A DNA stretch of 5,174 nucleotides from an uncultured Lachnospiraceae bacterium. Its GTDB lineage: Bacteria; Bacillota; Clostridia; Lachnospirales; Lachnospiraceae. A model generated the notes under the pieces. That model saw only the letters and a list, made by a program, of their open reading frames with translations. It had not been told where the DNA came from and did no database searches. Both the position numbers and the translations under genes were made by a program. Within the stretch, counting starts at the first letter, position 1, and each line of letters opens with the position of its first letter. The stretch covers positions 1 to 5,174 of the forward strand of contig CANPZR010000200.1 in assembly GCA_947589175.1 (NCBI GenBank). The letters are read 5' to 3'. This document shows, piece after piece, positions 1 to 5,174 of the stretch.

Positions 1-707
1 CGAAGGGTGTTGACAATCTTGTTTCCATAGCCCACAACGGGGAGGTCGTAGGGAACCGCCATGACGGACTGATAGTTCTCCTGTACGAACTTATCCCGTC
101 CGGTCTTTTCATCGCGGCGCACTGCCACATAGCCGCCGAACCGGACCTCCACGGCGTACTCCGGACGCTTCATCTCAAAGGGGTTGCCGTCCTTTAACCA
201 GTCGTCCGGCGCCTCTACCTGGAAGCCGTTCTCGATCTTCTGCATGAACATGCCGTATTTGTAGCGGATTCCGCATCCATACGCCGGATATCCCAGCGTG
301 GAGAGAGAATCCAGAAAGCAGGCTGCCAGACGGCCCAGACCGCCGTTTCCGAGAGCGGCGTCCGGCTCCTGATCCTCCAGCACGTCCAGGTCGATTCCCA
401 TCTCGTCTAATACCTCTCTGACAATCTTATCCTGCTTTAAATTGATGATTATGTTTCCCAGCGCGCGTCCCATCAAAAACTCCATTGACAGGTAGTACAC
501 GGTCTTTACGTCCTGCTTCTCATACTCCTTGTGGGTGGCCATCCAGTCGTCTACCACCGTGTCCTTTACCGCGTATGCCACAGCCTGGAAAATCTGCTGC
601 GGCGTCGCCTCGTCTAACGATTTGCGGAACAGCATCCTCATGTAATTTTCAATGTGGGACTTCAGTTTTGCCTTCCGGTCCTTTTCGGTCACAAACATCA
701 TATTCAT
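1..707 (-). CDS. glgP: Glycogen/alpha-glucan phosphorylase (GT35), N-terminal part, cut by the window edge
   Basis: The enzyme removes terminal glucose from glycogen, starch or maltodextrin with phosphate, giving glucose-1-phosphate in the cytoplasm; it belongs to the PLP-dependent family GT35. Seen here are 235 codons plus two bases, about the first 30 percent of a protein usually 750-820 residues long. Family motifs are clear: YYLSMEFLMGRALGN (residues 71-85), EPDAALGNGGLGRLAACFLD (114-133), the YGCGIRYKYG block (143-152), QVEAPDDWLKDGNPFE (163-178) and VVGYGNKIVNTL (224-235), which normally leads into the RLW motif. The PLP lysine and catalytic C-terminal domain lie outside the window. The start is ATG at 707, four bases after the AGAGAGGA site; ATG at 701 (codon 3) would also fit, at ten bases. 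No frameshift is visible. The gene begins 14 nt after the ileS stop, suggesting co-transcription. Family assignment is firm; glycogen versus maltodextrin preference (GlgP or MalP type) cannot be read from this part. Confidence 0.96.
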   Translation of the reverse strand, partial: MNMMFVTEKDRKAKLKSHIENYMRMLFRKSLDEATPQQIFQAVAYAVKDTVVDDWMATHKEYEKQDVKTVYYLSMEFLMGRALGNIIINLKQDKIVREVLDEMGIDLDVLEDQEPDAALGNGGLGRLAACFLDSLSTLGYPAYGCGIRYKYGMFMQKIENGFQVEAPDDWLKDGNPFEMKRPEYAVEVRFGGYVAVRRDEKTGRDKFVQENYQSVMAVPYDLPVVGYGNKIVNTL

Positions 708-711
708 AAAA

Positions 712-719
712 TCCTCTCT
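712..719 (-). promoter_or_regulatory. Ribosome binding site of glgP in the ileS-glgP gap
   Basis: AGAGAGGA reads on the minus strand from 719 to 712, four bases before the ATG at 707 and ten before the ATG at 701. The close spacing to the first ATG leaves both starts possible. The site fills most of the 14-nt gap after the ileS stop, so glgP has its own initiation site but no separate promoter or terminator in the gap. Confidence 0.75.
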
Positions 720-721
720 TT

Positions 722-3700
722 CTAAATCGTAATTTTCGTTACTCCGAGAACTACAGGTTCTCCATTGATATTCCACTCAGCCGTATGCCCTCGCATCTCG
801 CCGAGGAAAATCTCATCGGCCAGCACCTCTTTTTTGATGTGCTCGGCGTGCGCCATAAAAATTTCCTTGATCCGCGCGTTTCCATCCTGATATACGCGGA
901 TATGATCCGTCACATGGAAATCATTTTCCTTTCTCATCGTCTGGATCTTGCTGATCAGCTCTCTCACAAATCCTTCCTCGATGAGCGCCGGCGTGAGGTT
1001 CGTGTCCAGCACAACGGAAATGCCGTAATCGGACTCGCTCACATAGCCCGCCTTCTGGCGCGTTTCGATCAGAAGGTCGTCCTTTTCAAGCGCTTCCTCT
1101 GTTCCCTCTACCGTCACCTTCAGCTCGCCCGTCTCATTCAGCTCCCGCATAGCGGCCGCGCCGTCCAGTCCGGCAAGCACATCCCGCAGCGCGTTGATCC
1201 GGCTGCCAAAGCGCCGTCCCAGCGTGCGCAGCTGCGGCTTGAAGCTGTAGGAGGTAAATCCCTCCACGTCGTCCGTGAAAATCACCTCTTTTACATTCAG
1301 CTCGTCGGCGATGATATCCCGGTAGAACTCGGACAGATCGCCCTCCGCCTTCACATACATCGTGCCGATCGGCTGGCGGTTCTTGATATTCGCCGTGTTC
1401 CGGCAGGCGCGTCCTAACACCACGATATCCAACAGCTCATCCATCTGCCGCTCCAGCTCCTTGTCGATGCACGATTCATCGACCGCCGGGAAATCGCACA
1501 GGTGGATGCTCTCCGGCGCGCTCGAATCCAGCCCGCAGACAAGATTCTGGTAGATGCTCTCCGTCATAAACGGAATCATCGGCGCAGCCGCCTTGCTGAT
1601 CGTCACAAGGGCGGTGTAAAGCGTCATGTAGGCGTTGATTTTGTCCTGCTCCATGCCCTTCGCCCAGAAGCGGTCGCGGCACCGGCGCACATACCAGTTG
1701 CTCATGTCGTCTACAAACTGCTGGAGCGCCTTCGCCGTCTCCGGAATCCGGTAATTCTCCAGATCCTCGTCCACCTCTTTCACAGTAGAATGGAGCTTCG
1801 ACAGCAGCCATTTGTCCATAACAGACAATTTATCATATTCCAGTGCGTAGGCCGTCGGATTGAACTGGTCAATCTCCGCGTACAGCACATAGAACGCGTA
1901 GGTGTTCCACAGCGTTCCCATAAACTTTCGCTGTCCCTCCGTCACGGCCTTGCCGTGGAAGCGGTTGGGCAGCCAGGGGGCGCTGTTGATGTAGAAATAC
2001 CAGCGGATGGCGTCGGCGCCGTACTGCGCGAGCGCCTCCATCGGATCCACGGCATTTCCCTTGCTCTTGCTCATCTTCTGTCCATTTTCATCCTGCACAT
2101 GTCCCAGCACGATTACATTCTCATAGGGAGCCTTGTTGAACAAAAGCGTGGACTCCGCTAACAGCGAGTAGAACCAGCCTCGCGTCTGGTCCACCGCCTC
2201 GGAAATGAACTGCGCCGGGAACTGCGCCTCGAACAGCTCTTTATTTTCAAATGGATAATGGTGCTGCGCAAACGGCATGGCGCCGGAGTCGAACCAGCAG
2301 TCGATTACCTCCGGCACGCGGTGCATGGGCTTGCCGCAGTGCGGACAGGGGATCGTCACCTCGTCGATGTAGGGGCGGTGCAGCTCAATCTCCGCCGCCT
2401 TCGGATTGCCGCTCTTCTCCGCTAACTCCGCGCGGCTTCCGATGCACTCCATGTGGCCGCACTCGCACTCCCACACGTTCAGCGGAGTGCCCCAGTAGCG
2501 GTTTCTCGAAATGCCCCAGTCCTGTATATTCTCCAGCCAGTCCCCAAAGCGTCCCGTACCGATGGACTCGGGAATCCAGTGGATTGTGTTGTTGTTCTTT
2601 ACCAGATCGTCCTTCACCGCCGTCATCTTGATAAACCATGACTCTCTCGCGTAATAGATCAGCGGCGTGTCGCAGCGCCAGCAGAACGGGTAATCGTGCT
2701 CAAATTTCGGCGCGGAGAACAGAAGTCCCTTGGCGTCCAGATCCTTTAAGACCATCGGATCCGCGTCCTTCACAAAGACGCCCGCGTAGGCCGTCTCCTT
2801 CGTCATCTGTCCCTTGCCGTCTACTAACTGCACAAAGGGCAAGTCGTACTTTCTGCCCACCTTGGCGTCGTCCTCACCAAAGGCGGGGGCGATGTGCACG
2901 ATACCGGTACCATCTGTCATCGTGACATAGGAGTCGCACACGATATAAAATCCTTTTTTATGCTGTTTCTCGCACAGCTCCACCGCGCAGTCAAAGAGGG
3001 GCTCGTACTCCTTTCCCTCCAGGTCCGTGCCCGCGTATCTCTCCAATACCTCGTAGGCGGTCCCGTCCTCTGCCAGAGAGCCGAGCACGCTGTCCAGCAG
3101 CGCCTCCGCCATGTAGTAGGTGTAGCCGTCCGCCGCCTTTACCTTGCAATAGGTCTCGTCCGGGTTCACGCAGAGCGCCACGTTGCTCGGAAGCGTCCAG
3201 GGCGTGGTGGTCCATGCCAGAAAATAGCTGTCCTCGCCCACTACCTTGAAACGGGCAATCGCGGAGCGCTCCTTCACCGCCTTGTAGCCCTGCGCCACCT
3301 CGTGGGAAGAAAGAGGCGTGCCGCAGCGCGGACAGTAGGGCACGATCTTAAAGCCCTTGTAGAGCAGCTCCTTGTCCCAAATCTGCTTGAGCGCCCACCA
3401 CTCGGACTCGATAAAGTCGTCGTGGTACGTCACATAGGGATCGTCCATGTCCGCCCAGAATCCAACGGCGTCCGAGAACTCCTCCCACATGCCCTTGTAT
3501 TTCCACACGGATTCCTTGCACTTGGAAATAAAGGGATCCAGGCCGTACTCCTCGATCTGCTCCTTGCCGTCCAGTCCTAAGAGCTTTTCGACCTCCAGCT
3601 CCACCGGCAGCCCGTGGGTGTCCCAGCCCGCCTTGCGGGGCACCTGATACCCCTTCATCGTGCGGTAGCGGGGAATCATGTCCTTGATCACGCGCGTCAG

Positions 3701-3877
3701 CACATGGCCGATATGGGGTTTCCCGTTCGCCGTGGGCGGCCCGTCGTAGAACATGTAGGTCGGGCATCCGTCACGCAGTGCGATGCTCTTTTTGAAAATA
3801 TCATGCTCGCGCCAGAAATTTTCAATTTCTTTTTCCCGGCTGACAAAATCCATGCCGGTTGATACTTTCTTATACAT
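722..3877 (-). CDS. ileS: Isoleucyl-tRNA synthetase, long (type 2, eukaryote-like) class, complete
   Basis: Charges tRNA-Ile with isoleucine using ATP, in the cytoplasm; class I synthetase with a proofreading domain. All 1051 residues are present. The HIGH motif is at 55-58, followed by WDTHGLPVELEVEK (85-98). Cysteine pairs typical of zinc-binding insertions occur at 182/185, 399/402, 471/473 and 511/514. The CP1 editing domain has TTTPWTLPSN (223-232) and GTGIVHIAPAFGEDD (323-337), with T225 and D337 matching the editing Thr and Asp of the E. coli enzyme (T243, D342), so proofreading looks intact. GWFYSLL (567-573) precedes KMSKS (601-605). An anticodon-binding helical region follows from about 685, then a long C-terminal extension with LTPALIEEGFVRELISKIQ (961-979). 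Length near 1050 and absence of a C-terminal CxxC zinc finger place it in the type 2 class; bacterial type 1 enzymes are about 930 residues. Start ATG at 3877 follows AGGAGAGAGG; stop TAG at 722-724. Type 2 enzymes are commonly resistant to mupirocin, which is inference for this one. Confidence 0.98.
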   Translation of the reverse strand: MYKKVSTGMDFVSREKEIENFWREHDIFKKSIALRDGCPTYMFYDGPPTANGKPHIGHVLTRVIKDMIPRYRTMKGYQVPRKAGWDTHGLPVELEVEKLLGLDGKEQIEEYGLDPFISKCKESVWKYKGMWEEFSDAVGFWADMDDPYVTYHDDFIESEWWALKQIWDKELLYKGFKIVPYCPRCGTPLSSHEVAQGYKAVKERSAIARFKVVGEDSYFLAWTTTPWTLPSNVALCVNPDETYCKVKAADGYTYYMAEALLDSVLGSLAEDGTAYEVLERYAGTDLEGKEYEPLFDCAVELCEKQHKKGFYIVCDSYVTMTDGTGIVHIAPAFGEDDAKVGRKYDLPFVQLVDGKGQMTKETAYAGVFVKDADPMVLKDLDAKGLLFSAPKFEHDYPFCWRCDTPLIYYARESWFIKMTAVKDDLVKNNNTIHWIPESIGTGRFGDWLENIQDWGISRNRYWGTPLNVWECECGHMECIGSRAELAEKSGNPKAAEIELHRPYIDEVTIPCPHCGKPMHRVPEVIDCWFDSGAMPFAQHHYPFENKELFEAQFPAQFISEAVDQTRGWFYSLLAESTLLFNKAPYENVIVLGHVQDENGQKMSKSKGNAVDPMEALAQYGADAIRWYFYINSAPWLPNRFHGKAVTEGQRKFMGTLWNTYAFYVLYAEIDQFNPTAYALEYDKLSVMDKWLLSKLHSTVKEVDEDLENYRIPETAKALQQFVDDMSNWYVRRCRDRFWAKGMEQDKINAYMTLYTALVTISKAAAPMIPFMTESIYQNLVCGLDSSAPESIHLCDFPAVDESCIDKELERQMDELLDIVVLGRACRNTANIKNRQPIGTMYVKAEGDLSEFYRDIIADELNVKEVIFTDDVEGFTSYSFKPQLRTLGRRFGSRINALRDVLAGLDGAAAMRELNETGELKVTVEGTEEALEKDDLLIETRQKAGYVSESDYGISVVLDTNLTPALIEEGFVRELISKIQTMRKENDFHVTDHIRVYQDGNARIKEIFMAHAEHIKKEVLADEIFLGEMRGHTAEWNINGEPVVLGVTKITI

Positions 3878-3962
3878 TTTCCTCTCTCCTTTTATGTGAA
3901 AGCCTTACATAGTATATTTTACATATAGTTATATGTTCCATCGTTACATAGTTCATGGTCAT
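3870..3962 (-). other. Possible 30-codon leader reading frame overlapping the ileS start
   Basis: An ATG at 3962 opens a frame of 30 codons that ends at TAA (3872-3870), eight bases inside ileS and in another frame. Codons 11, 13 and 16 are all ATA (Ile), within HITICKI, and the last third is basic (SHKRREENV). Other in-frame ATGs lie at 3956 and 3941. None has a ribosome binding site, and the predicted transcript start near 3964 would make the first ATG nearly leaderless. The region is AT-rich, so ATA codons and short frames arise easily by chance. The frame can be seen directly; that it is translated, or that it senses Ile-tRNA supply, is speculation. Confidence 0.15.
3881..3890 (-). promoter_or_regulatory. 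Ribosome binding site of ileS
   Basis: AGGAGAGAGG reads on the minus strand from 3890 to 3881, three bases before the ATG at 3877. The core AGGAG (3890-3886) has eight bases to the ATG, an ideal spacing. This fixes the start at 3877 rather than at the internal Met codon 9. The site also lies inside a short upstream frame (3870-3962), so any translation of that frame would run across it. Confidence 0.85.
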
Positions 3963-3966
3963 ATGT
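3893..3966. repeat. Cluster of ACATA/TATGT blocks in the ileS leader
   Basis: On the plus strand the blocks are TATGT (3893-3897), ACATA (3907-3911), ACATAT (3921-3926), ATATGT (3931-3936), ACATA (3946-3950) and TATGT (3962-3966). The two central blocks form an interrupted palindrome, ACATATA-GT-TATATGT (3920-3936 region), and TTACATAGT occurs twice (3905-3913 and 3944-3952). In the ileS transcript the blocks could form three short AU hairpins, or alternative pairings since any ACATA can pair with any TATGT. The stems are weak. They could instead be half-sites for a DNA-binding protein just downstream of the promoter, or simple low-complexity sequence. Confidence 0.4.
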
Positions 3967-3970
3967 TTTC

Positions 3971-3999
3971 ATCATAATATGAATGGCTCAAAAAGTCAA
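3971..3999 (-). promoter_or_regulatory. Sigma-A-type promoter of ileS
   Basis: On the minus strand a TTGACT -35 box (3999-3994) is separated by exactly 17 bases from a TATGAT -10 box (3976-3971); each box matches the consensus at five of six positions. The transcript should start near 3964, giving an ileS leader of about 87 nt. The -35 box lies only four bases after the stop of the upstream glycosidase gene. The short leader shows no T-box features: there is no room for the specifier stem and no conserved AGGGTGG-type antiterminator sequence. ileS therefore appears to have its own promoter here, although read-through from upstream is not excluded. Confidence 0.75.
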
Positions 4000-4003
4000 A
4001 CTT

Positions 4004-5174
4004 TTAATCCAATTTCAATATGAATTGCAGCACGCGGGCCGCGCAGGCCTCCATTTCCTCTCTCGTGAGCAGGCCCCGGTCCAGCGCCTCCAGCAGCCGC
4101 TCCGGGAATCCGCAGCCCATTTTCATGTCGTTTCCCGCCTTTACCTCCTTGTAGTGCTCGCCGAGCGTCCACCAGTCGGTGGTGACCATGCCGTCAAATC
4201 CCCATTCCTCCCGGAGAATCCCCTCCAGAAGATCCCGGTTCTCCGACGCCCGGTGCCCGTTGATGATATTGTAGGAGGACATGATCGCCCAGGGCTTTGC
4301 CTCCTTGACAATGCGCTCAAAGGCTTTCAGGTAAATCTCCCGCGCCGCCCGCTCCGACACGCGGGAATCGCTGTTCTTCCGGTCCGTCTCCTTGTTGTTC
4401 ATGGCGAAATGCTTTACGGTCGCCCCGATGCGCTGGGACTGGATGCCCTTCACCATCGCGGCCGCCATGACGCCCGTCAGCGCAGGATCCTCCGAATAAT
4501 ACTCAAAATTCCTGCCGCACAGGGGATTCCGGTGAATATTGATCGCGGGCGTCAGCCAGGCGGCTATGTTGTTCTCCTTTACCTCTTTGGCTCCCGCCTC
4601 GCCCTCTCTGTATGCCAGTTCCGGGTTCCATGTGCAGGCGAGCAGCGTGCTGCACGGCCACGAGGTCGTGTTGATTCCGCACGCCGGCTCGATGCGCAGC
4701 CCCGCCGGTCCGTCCGCCGTCATGCAGTTGGGGATTCCGTACTCCGGCATATTGCCCCAGCCGAAGGTGTTCGCCACGCCGGTATTCGGCTGTCCCCCCA
4801 AAAGATGCGCGACCTCCTCGTCCGTCATCTGGGCGAGAAATTCCTCGATTGTCATTTGCCCCTCCGCCACCTCGATCAACGGGCGGACGCCTTCTTTATA
4901 TAAATTTTTCAAAAAGCAGTAGGTGCCCTCCACATGGCGCACCGCCGGTTTCAGCCCGTCCAGCGCCTCCTTGTCCTGCGCGTCCAGCCCGTGCGCGTTG
5001 GGATCGTTGGGCTCGGACAAGGGCAGCGGCTCCATGCTGCCGTCTGCGAGCAGCCGCTCCTCTAAGGACGTGGGCGTTAGCCGGGCGGAGAGCTGCTCGA
5101 CAATCTGGTCCTCACCCAGCGTATAATCGAGGGATTCCAGATGCGCTGCCGCCCTCACATTCTCTCCCAGATAG
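4004..5174 (-). CDS. GH3 beta-glycosidase (probable beta-glucosidase), C-terminal part with the catalytic barrel, cut by the window edge
   Basis: Family 3 enzymes hydrolyse terminal beta-linked sugars with retention. The frame is open to the window edge (390 codons incl. stop, starting YLGENVR), so this is a 3' fragment; GTG at 5158 is the first possible start but probably internal. Numbering from that GTG codon: EEFLAQMTDEEVAHLLGG (105-122) opens the barrel, then the substrate-binding DGPAGLR (149-155), NIHRNPLCGRNFEYYSEDP (207-225), the Lys-His pair K249-H250 in ATVKHF, SSYNIINGHRASEN (294-307) and GMVTTDWW (323-330), where D328 is the nucleophile. The protein stops soon after the barrel, at ARVLQFILKLD. 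In ordinary GH3 enzymes a second domain follows; here it must come first, as in the permuted beta-glucosidases of Butyrivibrio and Ruminococcus albus. Residues 1-100, with ERLLADGSMEPLP, look like the link between the two halves. The general acid, usually in the other domain, is not visible, nor is any signal peptide. Exact sugar specificity is unknown. Confidence 0.93.
   Translation of the reverse strand, partial: YLGENVRAAAHLESLDYTLGEDQIVEQLSARLTPTSLEERLLADGSMEPLPLSEPNDPNAHGLDAQDKEALDGLKPAVRHVEGTYCFLKNLYKEGVRPLIEVAEGQMTIEEFLAQMTDEEVAHLLGGQPNTGVANTFGWGNMPEYGIPNCMTADGPAGLRIEPACGINTTSWPCSTLLACTWNPELAYREGEAGAKEVKENNIAAWLTPAINIHRNPLCGRNFEYYSEDPALTGVMAAAMVKGIQSQRIGATVKHFAMNNKETDRKNSDSRVSERAAREIYLKAFERIVKEAKPWAIMSSYNIINGHRASENRDLLEGILREEWGFDGMVTTDWWTLGEHYKEVKAGNDMKMGCGFPERLLEALDRGLLTREEMEACAARVLQFILKLD

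Noticed and set aside
785..2161. Long plus-strand open frames opposite ileS (785-1417, 1502-2161; also 2894-3580)
   Set aside because: They lie antisense to a clearly conserved gene, are rich in Arg, His, Leu and Val as expected from the reverse complement of GC-biased codons, lack ribosome binding sites and show no recognisable motif.
1476..3767. Minus-strand frames inside ileS in other phases (1476-1811, 2385-2639, 2991-3215, 3348-3767)
   Set aside because: All are out-of-frame shadows of the intact ileS frame, with Gly/Arg/Ala-rich sequence and no motifs.
3991..4005. Possible terminator of the GH3 gene: AAAAGT-TTG-ACTTTT hairpin followed by a T
   Set aside because: The stem has six pairs with only one G-C and a three-base loop, too weak for a convincing intrinsic terminator; the sequence is also accounted for by the stop codon and the -35 box of the ileS promoter.
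3983..4903. 306-codon plus-strand open frame opposite the GH3 gene
   Set aside because: It mirrors the conserved GH3 frame on the other strand, has shadow-like Arg/His/Leu-rich composition and no family motif, and its start lies in the ileS promoter region without a ribosome binding site.
5156..5158. GTG at 5158 as the true start of the GH3 gene, with GGGAGAG just upstream
   Set aside because: The frame stays open through 5173 and the first 100 residues resemble the region linking the two halves of permuted GH3 enzymes, so a start beyond the window is more likely. The GGGAGAG is only a few bases from the GTG, too close for a good ribosome binding site.
1..5174. CRISPR arrays, insertion sequences, tRNA or rRNA genes, and phage or defence genes
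   Set aside because: No repeat-spacer pattern, terminal inverted repeats, transposase motifs or RNA-gene signatures were seen; nearly all of the window is covered by three metabolic or housekeeping genes.

Overview
The window holds three protein-coding genes, all on the minus strand, so transcription runs from high to low coordinates. In that order they are: the 3' part of a family 3 glycoside hydrolase (4004-5174, running off the right edge), a complete isoleucyl-tRNA synthetase gene, ileS (722-3877), and the 5' part of a glycogen/alpha-glucan phosphorylase gene, glgP (1-707, running off the left edge). I see no mobile element, CRISPR array, tRNA, rRNA or phage gene.

The likely source is a Gram-positive anaerobe of the Clostridia, probably a gut Lachnospiraceae. 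This is inferred from purine-rich AGGAG-type ribosome binding sites, fairly GC-rich coding DNA with one AT-rich promoter spacer, the long eukaryote-like class of IleRS, and a GH3 enzyme that ends right after its catalytic barrel, an architecture known from rumen and gut Clostridia. I cannot name a species.

Layout. Positions 4004-5174 encode the catalytic TIM barrel and part of the preceding region of a GH3 beta-glycosidase. Positions 3878-4003 are the only real intergenic region. It is AT-rich and holds a good sigma-A-type promoter for ileS, a leader of about 87 nt with a run of ACATA/TATGT blocks, and a possible short leader reading frame with three ATA isoleucine codons that overlaps the ileS start. 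Next come ileS, a 14-nt gap carrying a ribosome binding site, and glgP. The gap has no room for a terminator or a full promoter, so ileS and glgP are probably co-transcribed.

Functionally, the GH3 enzyme (release of sugars from beta-glycosides) and the phosphorylase (glucose-1-phosphate from stored or imported alpha-glucans) belong to carbohydrate metabolism, while ileS is a housekeeping translation gene with its own promoter. The gene content is ordinary. The points worth a second look are the ileS leader, the ileS-glgP coupling and the GH3 domain order. I found no convincing evidence for an undescribed system.
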